A DNA stretch of 44,500 nt. Origin: Tubiluchus corallicola. Taxonomy: Eukaryota; Priapulida; Priapulimorpha; Priapulimorphida; Tubiluchidae. A program made the translations under genes and the position numbers. Positions 11,001 through 21,097 of the stretch are shown here, in pieces; positions within the stretch are counted from its first letter, which is position 1; the number at the start of each line of letters is the position of its first letter. Under the pieces are notes generated by a model. The model was not told the DNA's origin and searched no databases. It was given only the letters and a program-made list of their open reading frames with translations. The stretch lies in contig JAQGDQ010000154.1 of the NCBI GenBank assembly GCA_030141605.1, positions 188,001 through 232,500 on the forward strand, in the 5' to 3' direction.

Positions 11001-13980
11001 ATGTCAGAGCAGCAACGGGTAGTACAAACAGTACTATACCCAAAAATGAAGTTTTTGGTGTTGCTTTGAAATGATCAAATTCTGTTACTCTCATAGATTG
11101 AAATCGCTGAATTGCTGGGTCAAACTGAAAGAAAAAATGTCCAGTGACGAAAGAGCGCAAATTATAGTACGAAAGAAGAAAGATACATATACTCATATCT
11201 CGGTTTGCCGGACGAAAGCAGGGAGACTGTGGAACAAATTTTCTGAGTGTACGTATTTATCAATATTAAGCTAATACAGTAGGCGCCGTGTGTTAGACTC
11301 ATGGGAATGCAGACTGTAGAATCAATCACCCAATTGTCCCAAAAACGTCTAGTCCGTGCTGCTCCTATGCTAAAGTATATAAAAACTGACTTATATAACT
11401 CCGCATAACTTAATTTTTATTATTTTTATGTCGTCTCATTTCGCTTTTGTGCACTGTCGCCTTACACACTGCTTGGTTACACTGATGTAATGATGTAAAC
11501 AATGTAACAGCCCGCCAACTAGCGGTCAGCTCGCAAAACTAGCTGTGTCATGCGGGACTTTTAGCGGTCCAGATTTTGTTCGATTTTTTTTCAATATCCG
11601 TAATAGCGATGTCTGGCAAACTGAGCTATGACTATGAGTGTGGATATTTCTAACTTTCTGTACACATACCAAGTCCATCTTCAACATCAAAATTATAATT
11701 CTTAAGTAAATATAAAACAAGTCATGTAGAAATCAGCGCATTATTATTCTTTTCTATATATTTACTTTTTGCAACATTAATGTCCAGAACTATATGATCA
11801 CGTTGTTTAATCCACTGTTAATTAACTGAGAACCAGGCAAATCTTTAAAAATGTAGGCCATCAATAGAAAAATGAAAAACAATCAAGTATCATTACTTTA
11901 TTATTCTGAGTGTTGGGAATTAATATGAATTTGCTACATGGCTACTGACTATTTATTAGTATTAGCAAACTAACACCTTGTTTCTAACAAGAAGTTCTTA
12001 TAAGCAGCCTGCACATTGAAAAAAAAGACCAAACAGCCAAAAAGAGAGTTCACAATTCAAGTAGCGTTATATACTGTTGAACTCAAAAATTCAAATTAAA
12101 ATTCAAAACACTTATTTCACAACAAAAGCCAGATTCCACAAACACCACTTTGCACTAACTAACTAAACACAGCCACTTTAATAAGTTGGATGCCAATTTA
12201 GAAACTGAAGCAAATCATCTAAATGCATTTACAATTTATAAAAAAAATAGACAAAGTTGTAATGCCTGGCTTACTAAAGATAGATTACATACTTTGTACA
12301 AAAAACACTAAAATCAATTTTTCCCAGATAATTAATTGATGACTGTTGGTATTGCAATACCCTTAAGTCTTGGTAGCTTCTTGGTGGCAAAGAATCAAAT
12401 TATCAAATACATTTTTTTGTTAACTTGAGCATCTAAGATGCAATTGGTTTTTGCAATATTTTTTAAAAAGCAACTTTAAAATTAGCTGGTCTGCTCCTTT
12501 AAAAAAGTATCGGGCTTGTTGCCAGAACCTGTTCGGCCATGTAATCATAAACAAAAACAAAACAAAACAGTCTTAAGGCAGTAAAAAAGGCTTATAAGTA
12601 ACGGGATTGCTACTTTCAGTCACGCTGGCAAAGGCAATTTTATTTTTTCTAATTCGAATTAATTGGTTACTATTGGAAATACAGTTGAACCACTGCAGCA
12701 CTAGGCTAACATTTTGTTAGCTCTTATTTGAATACTATCTGAATACTTGGCCCTTAGGCCCATTTCACACAGAAGATGCAAGTAAAGTGACAGTAAAAAA
12801 TCAGATTTTTTGCTATTAACCCATGCAGCAAAAAAATTCATTTCACACGCAGTATTTTTACTCCTATCTAACTAGTCCTGGTATCATTAAGTGCTTTTAC
12901 AAGTTTCAATTCATACAAGTAACATTTAAAAAGTTTAAAAAATAGGTTTATTCATTTTTAGAGTTACCAAAATCACTTCACATTTTGAAAACTATGGCAT
13001 AGTTCTGACATAGTTATGTGATAATTTCACATATTGCACATATTATTTGTTCATTTTCATGAATATAACTATCACTGTTGCTCTAATGAAAAAATTAAAG
13101 ATAAATTAAAAACATAATTTTATGCTTAATTGCATTAATAGTTGTTCGTTAAGTAGGGGAGAAGTAATTAAACAGTTAAATTTCAATGTGAATTTCAGTG
13201 TCTTTGCATAGTTGCAATTTACACAAAATATAGTTGATAGGTTTGATCAATGGTTTGTTTTCATCAATATAACCATCACCCATGCTTATAAAAAAAACTG
13301 TTCATATGGTAAAAGATAGATTAAGAACTTATAATTTTTACTGAAATGCGCTAATTGTTGTTGCCAAATTAGAAAGAAGCAATTGTACACTTAAATTTTA
13401 ATGTGAATTCTGCGATGAACATGTTGTAATTCTACCAAGTGCCAAAATTCTTCACATAGAATGTATAACTTCCAGCTAAAAATGAATGAGGCATCAGCGT
13501 GTTATGAACTATAGAAAGTAATGTGTTCTATTTATAGAAGGGAAGGCCACAAGGAACATCTCCTCGAGGAATTTTGCTATACGTTTTCTATATGAAATGG
13601 GCCTTAAACTTGAATCGATGGGTACAAGTTTGTAAAAATCAATGTTGACACTTTTGGTCCAATTAAACATTGCCTGTGTATATGTCCCAAGAAACCCTAA
13701 CCTAAGTAACAATAACAAAGACTGCATTAAGCCTATTATGCGAAAACCACCTAAATTGCGCGGAAACAACGTAAATTATAAACGTTCTTATTCAAGTTTA
13801 CTGTGCACAGTTGTTAGAACAAATTATAGGCCTACTTACAATATAACCACTGTCGCCTTTTAAAGCATGTGGGTTTTCTAATTGTCGTCTGAATTCATGC
13901 TTAAGTTTTGCACGGATTGCCGCTCGTTCTTTAATGGACCGAATCTGACGAGTTGTTAAATCGTACTGCTCGTCTGCCAT
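8030..13980 (-). CDS. NDUFB4: NADH dehydrogenase [ubiquinone] 1 beta subcomplex subunit 4 (NDUFB4/B15)
   Basis: Single-pass accessory subunit of the membrane arm of mitochondrial complex I. Three exons, all in phase 0, read on the minus strand: 13980-13840, 11124-10981 and 8098-8030 (117 aa; the human protein is about 129). The N-terminus carries the family helix RQIRSIKERAAIRAKLKHEF and ENPHAL. The middle exon gives FDPAIQRFQSMRVTEFDHFK, ATPKTSFLG and the transmembrane segment IVLFVLPVAALTYAIY. The last exon gives GEIKYKDRLFKFI and stop. Order and spacing match the family (IENPALLR, TPKNSLMG, a hydrophobic stretch, then a charged tail). The large introns hold a MITE and tandem duplications. 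It is convergent with sim; no promoter element was recognised. Confidence 0.9.
9306..9375. repeat. Fragment related to the 10.5-kb intronic repeat
   Basis: TTATCATGTGCCAGACACATC followed by ACTGGGCAGGCA parallels the TCATCATATGCCC and ATTGGGCAGGCA block at 10565-10600. It suggests a low-copy repeat family within NDUFB4 intron 2. Short and diverged. Confidence 0.4.
10450..10716. repeat. Diverged ~150-bp tandem duplication in NDUFB4 intron 2
   Basis: Both copies run in order through CTAAAATAA / CCAAAATAA, a GGCAAACACAG / GGTAAACACAG block, AAAAACTA, and GTCAGT or CCAGTG next to CAGCACC / CAGTACC, ending at GACAAA. Clearly homologous, with many substitutions. Confidence 0.65.
10981..11124 (-). 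CDS. NDUFB4: NDUFB4 exon 2 (transmembrane segment)
   Basis: Acceptor TTTCTTTCAG precedes TTT at 11124; donor AGA/GTAAGT follows 10981. Exactly 48 codons: FDPAIQRFQSMRVTEFDHFK, then ATPKTSFLG and a ~20-residue hydrophobic helix ending AIYKER. Phase 0 at both ends. Confidence 0.92.
12754..13607. mobile_element. MITE-like element with TTAA/GGCCC termini (piggyBac-like)
   Basis: Left end TTAGGCCCATTTCACAC and right end (reverse complement) TTAAGGCCCATTTCAT form terminal inverted repeats. They stay similar for about 25 bp. The right end carries a full TTAA; the left has lost one A, which fits a decayed TTAA target duplication. The interior is AT-rich and non-coding and includes a tandem duplication. 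It lies in NDUFB4 intron 1. The superfamily assignment rests only on TTAA. Confidence 0.6.
13010..13420. repeat. Diverged ~200-bp tandem duplication inside the MITE
   Basis: Two copies share, in order, ATCAATATAACCATCAC / ATGAATATAACTATCAC, AATTTTTACTGAAATGCG / AATTTTATGCTTAATTGC, TAATTGTTGTT / TAATAGTTGTT and TTTTAATGTGAATTC / TTTCAATGTGAATTTC. The offset is about 205-210 bp. Confidence 0.6.
13840..13980 (-). CDS. NDUFB4: NDUFB4 exon 1 (N-terminus)
   Basis: ATG at 13980-13978 opens 47 codons: MADEQYDLTTRQIRSIKERA, then AIRAKLKHEF, RRQLENPHAL and KGDSGYI. The donor ATT/GTAAGTAGG follows 13840. A longer open frame past the donor is intron. This ATG is the natural start because it gives the length usual for the family. 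Confidence 0.9.
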
Positions 13981-14509
13981 ATTTTTTACAAGTAATAAAT
14001 TTCAGCGTATTTAAAGCATCGCGTGATTAATAAAATTTAAAGGACGAAATTAACAGCTAGGTTAGTCTTTCTGCGGAATACAAAGTGAAAGCTAACCGTA
14101 ATCTTCACAACATTTAGCAGTCCAGGTTCTATTCAGGTCGCTTTGTTTAACAATCGCCGAGCTAAGCACTTGCACCTAGCTGAGTTTTCGTCTATACAAA
14201 AGCAGACTTAGAAGAAACTTGTATGTTTAATTCTTTTAGCTCAGCTTTCAAATTCATTCGTAAGAAAACTTACTGGAAAATAGTAACAAAAAGGCAGGTG
14301 CAGTGGGTAGGAAAGAATCAGGTAACAAAAACTATAGGCATAAGTGATAATTAAGCACACATTAGACTGCACTTTTTGTAATATGGCGTCAGCCATTTGT
14401 ATAATGTTCAATAACTATTACAGCTTAATATTTTGTATAGACGAAAGAACGACTCAAATATACAGTATAAAAAAAATGTGGTCTGTGCATCACTAGTATT
14501 GACTTTATT

Positions 14510-14880
14510 TAAAGGACAAGAAAACTCTCTTTATAAACCAAAGTTAAAATTTCGTCTTGAAATTTTGTAATCATTTATATGCACACTTATTGCATGCAGA
14601 GCTTACGTTAGCAGTAACCTTGTATGAAGCTTGTAAATTTAAACTCCACACCGTCCGTTTAATGGTAAGTAATTTAAAACATGTTTAGAAGACGATGCGT
14701 AAAGTTTGAAAAACTAATCAGAGTATTCGTAGCATACTGTTCGCTAACTAAACAAAAGTTTAAATCGCTTTACATTGTCAGTAAGATCAATAATGTTTTT
14801 TGATGAATCAGTGGTGCACGCCGAGATGGTGATACAATGGGGTTTTATCAGGTGGCACGAACATTTTAAATTATTAAGAA
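14510..14880 (+). repeat. Dispersed repeat, copy 1
   Basis: Collinear with 41330-41650. Shared blocks are ATTTAAAGGACAAGAA / ATTTAAAGCACAAGAA, CAGAGCTTACGTTAGCAG / CAGAGCTTGCGTTAGCAG, AATCAGAGTATTCGTAGC / AATCAGAGCATTCGTAGC, and AATCAGTGGTG / AATCAGTGATG. Same orientation, 27 kb apart. No coding content or termini recognised. Confidence 0.75.
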
Positions 14881-15475
14881 TTTTCTTTTCCTTAGATAAG
14901 TATTTCAAATTGGTAAGTCAAATTCAGAGTAGAATAGCTTTGTGTGGACTCTTCTTGACATACTGGGATCTTTAAATTTCCATTTTGTTCCCCCTTAAAG
15001 GTCGATTTTAAACTCACCAGAAACTGCCCGGCACAAAACCTTTATCGTCGACTTTAAAGAACAAATTTCAGTTACAGAACAATGATTATTATTACTCCAT
15101 TTTATCCTTTATACCCGGGAGGCTTAGAGTAGGTAAATCTTTGAATAAAAAACGAAAAAAAACTTAAGAATTTCGTAGAATCAATAAAAGAAAGGCACAG
15201 GCTCACAGAGACAAATATAAAATTTACTTAATGACTTTTTTGACGAAAGTAAATTAAATTCATAAAATTTGCCACAGATACAATAGGAATAGGAATCATC
15301 GTACTAAATGGAGCCGTGATTTTTATGAATACAGTAATAGTTATAATATTTTTGGTTAGCCATACATTAATAATTACAATTGCGTAATCATTATGACGTC
15401 ATAAAATCTTTACGCTGTTAAGTTTACTACCTCAGTTTTACACTCAACAAAATCAGTCTGTAAGTACTGAAATGA

Positions 15476-15881
15476 ACAGGGCCTATTTCAAGGGGGGGGG
15501 AAGTGGGGATACTTCCCCGGGGCCTCACCCTCCAGGGGGGCCTCGCGCCAAGGTAACAATTTTTTTGCTTTATGCGAACATACTGCCTCCTCTCTCTCTC
15601 TCTCTCTCTCTTGCCGCAGGCGCGCCGTTTGCCAGCATTGACAAGTATTGAGGACTGGTCTTGAGAATAAAGCAGTTTTTCTTTCAATTGTTCTTTCCTT
15701 TAACAACTGTATAACTCCATATTTTCACTTCGAAAATGCTTCTCCGGCGTTCTAGCAGTTCAAAAATTTTCTGGCCGCCAACCACGGTAGCGCCTGCCCC
15801 TCTGCGCTTACACCCTCCCCCCCCATGGGGCCTCACATGCCCCACTCCCCCGGGCCTCGTCTAGGCTGAAATAGGCCCTGT
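15476..15881. mobile_element. hAT-like MITE (405 bp)
   Basis: Perfect 15-bp terminal inverted repeats ACAGGGCCTATTTCA at 15476-15490 and complementary at 15867-15881, with GC-rich subterminal blocks (GGGGCCTCAC at both ends). CAGGG-type ends are usual for hAT elements. I could not see a matching 8-bp target duplication. The interior has a short CT microsatellite (15591-15611) and no transposase frame. Confidence 0.65.
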
Positions 15882-16119
15882 GTGCAGTAGCATTAAAATT
15901 TACGTAGGACCAGATGTGCAAGACGAAAGAATCGAAACGAGATACGAACTGAGAGAATTTGATTTGATTTGAGTTGATTTAATCTTTTATTTCAAACTGA
16001 AGCTCATATTATAATTGACGTATATACAACATTATATAAAAAGAAAAATCAATACAAAAAAATCACACACTTACACAAAAACAAAAACTACAATAAAAAT
16101 GATTTGTTACAATAATAAA

Positions 16120-16170
16120 GAAAATGGGGAGAGGAAAGGAGAGGTGGAGAGAGGAGAGGAGAGGAGAAGA
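16120..16170 (+). repeat. Purine-rich GAGAGGAGAGG tract
   Basis: Short imperfect GGAGA-type simple repeat in otherwise featureless AT-rich DNA. Confidence 0.5.
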
Positions 16171-16429
16171 CCTAAGATAAAATAAAGTAAGACAAGACAA
16201 ATTTCATTTAAACTCGATTTTCTGCATAAATATTGCAAACAATTAAAAGCGTTTAATCTACTATACATACAAAAATCAAACAAAAAACCAGTAAACAATA
16301 CAATTAACCTGTTAACTGTTTATTAAACTTAGTTTCCATTATAATGAAAGAAAATACAAAAAAACTTCTGTTTTAACGTTCACGTAGATCTGCTTTGAAA
16401 TATATTATGCTATTTAACCCATAGTTGGG

Positions 16430-17500
16430 GTATGGAATGGTGAGTGCCTTTCAGCACTGCACCTCTGGGGTTCCATACTGCTCCGAGATCCCCTGCTGAT
16501 TAGCCTGCTCCTGTAATGGGGCAGTTACCAGCTCGCACCTCGTGGAGGTTACGCAGGAGTCTTGGGTGTGGAGTCTACAGTTGGCTTTAGTAGGCAATTA
16601 CGCCTAACGCATCATACACCCCTGTAGTGCACGCACTACCACGAGCCAGGCCCCCTCCCCCCGAGGCACCTTACGGAGCTCTGACAGTCCAATAATGGCT
16701 GTCCTGACCAGAGCCCAGATTTCCTTCCGCTGAACCCCACCTATCAACTTACGGGGCTCTGACAGTCCAATAGTGGCTGTCCTGACCAGAGCCCAGATTT
16801 CCGCCCAACCCCACCTACCAACTTACGGGGCTCTGACAGTCCAATAGTGGCTGTCCTGACCAGAGCCCAGATTTCCTTCCGCTCAACCCCACCTACCAAC
16901 TTACGGGGCTCTGACAGTCCAATATTGGCTGTCCTGACCAGAGCCCAGATTTCCTTCCGCTCAACCCCACCTACCAACTTACGGGGCTCAGACAGTCCAA
17001 TAGTGGCTGTCCTGACCAGAGCCCAGATTTCCGCTCAACCCCACCTATCAACTTACGGGGCTCTGACAGTCCAATAGTGGCTGTCCTGACCAGAGCCCAG
17101 ATTTCCGCTCAACCCCGCCTACCAACTGGGCTCTGACAGTCCAATAGTGGTTGTCCTGACCAGAGCCCAGATGTGAGAGCATGGTACGGTAAGGTTAGTA
17201 CTTAAGAATGACATTCAGCACTCAACCAGAGGGAGACCCATGCTACTCGAGCTTCCAAGACGAACCGCCCCCAAGGTTGTCCCGGAAGACTCTCCCTCAC
17301 CACTACAACGCGTGGAGGTCCCAGATGACGAATGGACTGAGGGCATAGGAGCGACGCGCCCCCGGGTCCTAGACCATATGGTCCGGATCCTCCAGCGTCT
17401 AGGCACCGGTTGGTCCTCACTGCGCTCGCGGTTGCACAAGAAACTAAAACACCTCATGGTAGCCCACTAAAAACGCACAAAATGACTCGCAGATAATAAA
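16430..17500 (+). other. GC-rich, hairpin-rich island, probably a mobile-element portion
   Basis: A sharp rise in GC and CpG against AT-rich flanks. It starts with a hairpin (GTATGGAA at 16430 pairing with TTCCATAC ending 16478), continues through single-copy GC-rich sequence, then the 70-78 bp tandem array, then ~300 bp with an open frame (17240-17470, 76 codons, not recognised). It ends in an A/T-rich run AATAAAAATAATAATA. The terminal A/T run resembles a retroelement 3' end, but no transposase or reverse transcriptase was found. Confidence 0.4.
16673..17172 (+). repeat. Seven tandem 70-78 bp units, each able to form a hairpin
   Basis: ACGG(G/A)GCTCTGACAGTCC starts units at 16673, 16751, 16825, 16903, 16981 and 17055; a seventh lacks the ACG. 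Spacings are 78, 74, 78, 78, 74 and about 70 bp. Within each unit GGGCTCTG pairs with CAGAGCCC, ACAG with CTGT and CCA with TGG around a 4-nt loop. Confidence 0.9.
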
Positions 17501-17605
17501 AATAATAATACACTGTATATCGCTCTTCTCGCACCGAAAGCAAAGAAGAAATGAGGCCGAACAAAGGCTGACATCTATCACGTCACTGCAAGAAAGAAGA
17601 ACAAT

Positions 17606-17621
17606 CGTTGCCAAGGCAACG
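17606..17621. promoter_or_regulatory. RFX X-box-like palindrome
   Basis: CGTTGCCAAGGCAACG contains GTTGCC-AA-GGCAAC, a perfect match to the RFX X-box (GTNRCC N0-3 RGYAAC). Such sites drive ciliary and other RFX-regulated genes. A second half-conserved site and several TGACG motifs lie within 90 bp. No target exon was identified. Confidence 0.5.
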
Positions 17622-17690
17622 ACTGTTATCTTCATATGAATGACGTAATGTGTCATGACGCACTTTCAGGAGATGATGATGCAGACTAAT

Positions 17691-17702
17691 TCCCATGGTA
17701 AC
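17691..17702. promoter_or_regulatory. Second, weaker X-box-like site
   Basis: TCCCATGGTAAC keeps the right half (GGTAAC) and the CC of the left half with a 2-bp spacer. It lies 70 bp from the perfect X-box, with TGACGTAA and ATGACGCA in between. Confidence 0.3.
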
Positions 17703-17709
17703 GAGTATA

Positions 17710-19480
17710 GAATTATTCTTCTAAAATGAGCAAGGAAAATAAAACGCGCCATTTGTGTACAGACTACCTGATGGTAGTCCAGTGAAGAAGTAGCTATTCA
17801 ACAAACCAGTTGAACAGAGGTGAACAAAATAATGTCCCTGGATGCATGAAGATTTCTAAAATTCTTTTTACTCGCGATCTGTCAATTTACAACAGGTAGA
17901 TAACGAAATATAGATAAAGAATTGAAGATAGTCATAAGAAATACAATTTTGGTAATTTTTCTAGTTTGTTATAGTATTTGAAATTAGTCTGATAAATGTC
18001 ATAAGTATGTTTATTGATGAAAAAAAAATGATGTCGTAAATGGATTTTATTAAGTAGTAAGGTAAAGCGGGGGTAACATTGATACTTCGACACTTTGTAA
18101 AAAAGTGATTTTTGGTTTATTAATTTAATTGCATTTTTATGTTGCTAGATAGGAAACTTGCTTCATTAACAACATTGATTGTGGCACTTACTTTATTACT
18201 CCGTTTTTAATATCATAAATAATGCATATACGCATATACATTGACATGTTTTAGACCTTCGGAAAAAGTTTAGTTTATCTAATTACAAACTTTCAGATGA
18301 AAGGCTGTTTTTGCTTGACAGTCGAAATTGTTGAATTTACCTATCTAATTGCAAGGTGTCCTTTGCTAATTCTCCATTGAAAATCCTTTATTAAATCCCA
18401 CTTCACACTGAGTGTTACAACTGTAAAATGGTCAGAATTGCCCAAAATACCATGCCAACGCCAATTCAAAATAAGTGTTGCTTCATTTCCAGTGGATTAT
18501 TAGTTTAATGTTAATATAATATGCATATAATTGGATTCTCTGAAGTCTAAATAATGTTATACGCATCATGAAAAAAGCTAATTACAGAATGCTTAACATG
18601 TAATGTTGTATAATTCACTCTATCTAGTGTGTATGTGAAACTGTTTAAATCTGTACAGAAAATTTTCCCTGCAAAGAGAGAATAATAAAGACTTATCATC
18701 ATCATCTTCAGATCTGGAAGATCAAGTACAAGTAAGCTAAGATCTAACTGATTAATAAAATTTGTCGTCTATTCAGTGCTACAAATAAAATTCATGATGT
18801 GGTAAAACTTTATTTATTGTTTTTTATTTATATCTTTATTTCTGCACAAAAAGTACCATATAAAAGAACGTACATTACAGGGACAAAAAACGTATTTATA
18901 ATTACTAGTAAAATATGCATATGTTGTCACATATATATATGGTCATACAGAAAACAGTGTACTGAACACCTTTCAGGCAAAATGTAAGTTTCTGTTGAAG
19001 CCAAGTTATGCATCTGGCCTGTATAAAAGCGGTCGTCTCTGCTCTTTTGTTGGTCCAGTTACTGTAATACACGGTGTGAACTGCATTTCATCATTATTTT
19101 GGAATCTGCTTCACGTAATTTGCCAATAATGGTATCGTTTTTCTCACACATCATTCTGTTGTTTCGTGGATAGATGTCAGAAGAGTTATAGACTGCTTGG
19201 CCTCCGTATCTGCTGGTTCCGAACCAACTTGGGTAGTTTTAGACCTTGTCGGCGAGGTACCGCCAGCAGTTCAATATTTAGATGCCATGAACCTGTAAAA
19301 GTTCTTACTTTTGTTTGCTCTTAAAATGTGGGACTTTATAAGCTATTAGACTGAAGGTTTTTTGTATCTAAAGGAAGTTTACGAAAAGCATATTAGTATG
19401 TGAAAAGGCTTATAGTAATACTTTCACCACCATACGTTTTCGTATCTCCAAAAGCCAATTATATGGCTTTTGAAAAAAAT
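17710..19480. other. No supported gene
   Basis: AT-rich sequence. A retroelement-like end AATAATAAAGACTTATCATCATC sits near 18682-18705. A 60-codon open stretch occurs on the minus strand (19238-19059) with no strong splice context. Nothing else recognisable. Confidence 0.5.
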
Positions 19481-19499
19481 ATGTAATGCAATACGTGTT

Positions 19500-19868
19500 A
19501 CATTAGTTTTGTACTGTCAAATGTATAAATAGTGCAAATGTAATTAGTGAAATTTATGTAATGTAAAGCATTTTTCTGTTAATTGTGCCATGTCAAATGT
19601 ATATTGTGTAAAAAATATCATGTAAAATTTAATGTACTTTAATGTAATTTAATGTAAAAATATTTTAATATGGTGTTTGTAAATATGTTCATTTATTGTA
19701 TATAATTAGGCCTTAGTTTTGCACTTTAGTTTTTTTTAATATGCACTGGACGCATTTGTCTTGAACAGTGTTGTTATTTTAACATTACGCTGAGGCTTAC
19801 TCAATTTTATTATAATGAGTGAACCATTTTAATGACAAAAAAGAATTAATATATATATATATATATAT
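19500..19868 (+). mobile_element. Non-LTR retrotransposon 3' end ending in (TA)n
   Basis: Contains GCACTGGACGCATTTG (19744-19759), also present in the retrotransposon 3' UTR at 43677-43692. It is followed after ~100 bp by GACAAAAAAGAATTAA and a (TA)n run (19848-19868). The upstream part is an AT-rich, decayed 3' UTR. The left boundary is uncertain. Confidence 0.5.
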
Positions 19869-20079
19869 GGCGAAAACAGAATCCAAACTCAGCCCTATCC
19901 TAATTATAATCATTTTGTAATTGAGACAACATAGTTTATTATAATGCTTAAAAGACACGCCTGTACACGGGGGTAGTAATCCCAAGGATAATTCCCGCCA
20001 GAACAATCCGAGGAAGAAGGGGGGGGGGGAGAAGAAACTGAAATTTTTTAAAGATGGGAAACTGTTATTGATTTCTACT

Positions 20080-20130
20080 ACTGTTATTGTTGTTGTTGTT
20101 GTTGCTGTTGCTGCTGCTCTTGTTGTCATT
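20080..20130 (+). repeat. (TTG)n / (CTG)n microsatellite
   Basis: Imperfect TTGTTG...GCTGCTG tract. The derived minus-strand open frame is low complexity and not a gene. Confidence 0.8.
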
Positions 20131-20201
20131 GTCATTATAGTTGCTGATGTCACTGTTGTAGTTACTGTCATTGTAAATAACCTTGATACAGAAAAAACAG
20201 T

Positions 20202-20727
20202 CCGGACGATTGTTTAGGCTCAATCTCGTTTTAATTTACTGTCCAAAATATACATTTTTTGCATATAAAAGTTCGCAATTGTTTCTTATATTTGAATAAT
20301 TAGCTTACAAGTTAATTAACAGCAACCGAACGCAGCTATTGCTTACGTCAGAAACTAACCACAGTTTATGCAATGGTAGGCATCTTCCTTGCGCGTCAAG
20401 CACGTTTGCGTAAGTGTTACTGCTTAAACGTATGATGTCACGAAAATGGGCTCTACATCATGTGACGTCAGAAATTAACACTGCAGTTCATAATCATGCT
20501 TATCACTGTACTGCCTTCTATTTGTCGGCTACGCGAATACGACAAAAAGGCGCCGCTGCCAATCTTAGTAAATTCACTGAGCCGCGCGGAGCTTTGAAAG
20601 TTTAACGAAATTTGAGTATCCAGTGTAATTATTATTTAATCCAACCTTTGATTTAAAAAAAGCTTTCGTAATTTTCACTATTTTAGAGCGTTCTTTATTC
20701 TGAACTCGTGCTCACACAATCGTCCGG
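20202..20727. mobile_element. Possible MITE with CCGGACGATTGT termini
   Basis: CCGGACGATTGT at 20202-20213 is repeated as its reverse complement at 20716-20727. The interior is more GC- and CpG-rich than the flanks and holds two related blocks (ACGTCAGAAACTAAC and ACGTCAGAAATTAAC). Only 12 bp match perfectly and no target duplication is seen. Confidence 0.45.
20694..20699 (-). terminator. Polyadenylation signal of the beta-lactamase-like gene
   Basis: AATAAA on the minus strand, about 220 nt past the TAG at 20920-20918. It lies inside the right end of the CCGG-terminated element, so that element may supply the gene's 3' end. Confidence 0.45.
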
Positions 20728-20917
20728 TTTTCCTCTAATTAATTATTTTGGAGTTGAATAAAATAGCGCACAGTACAGACTGAAAAATATTACGTAAAAA
20801 TATATTTCGAATATACACGCTAGTACATATAATTTAGTAACTATTACACTTTACGCTAATCTCAAAAACTATGATAGCCCCCCGTAATAAAAATAAAAAA
20901 TAAATAAAAACTAGTTT

Positions 20918-21097
20918 CTAGGCGTTTTTATTAGATTTTTCTAATGCTTCATAGGTGGCGTTGATCAAAAGAACAAATCGCTGGTCGGCGAAACTATTAT
21001 GTATGCCGTTCGTTACGTAAGAGAAGATGAGATCACGACTGACGTCAGAATATGTTCCTTGAATCCCCAAACCAAGTGAACCAATCAGAGGTTTTCC
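20918..21097 (-). CDS. Beta-lactamase-like gene, last exon
   Basis: 60 codons including TAG. It carries GLGIQG, YVTNGIHN and INATYEALEK. The acceptor TTTTGTTTCAG is strong. Confidence 0.58.
   Translation of the reverse strand, partial: GKPLIGSLGLGIQGTYSDVSRDLIFSYVTNGIHNSFADQRFVLLINATYEALEKSNKNA

Noticed and set aside
19059-19238. Minus-strand 60-codon frame with a protein-like peptide (WFGTSRYGGQAVYNSSDIYP...)
   Set aside because: No good acceptor or donor, no recognised family, and frames this long are expected by chance; the opposite plus strand is equally open. Worth a search only because of the X-box at 17.6 kb.
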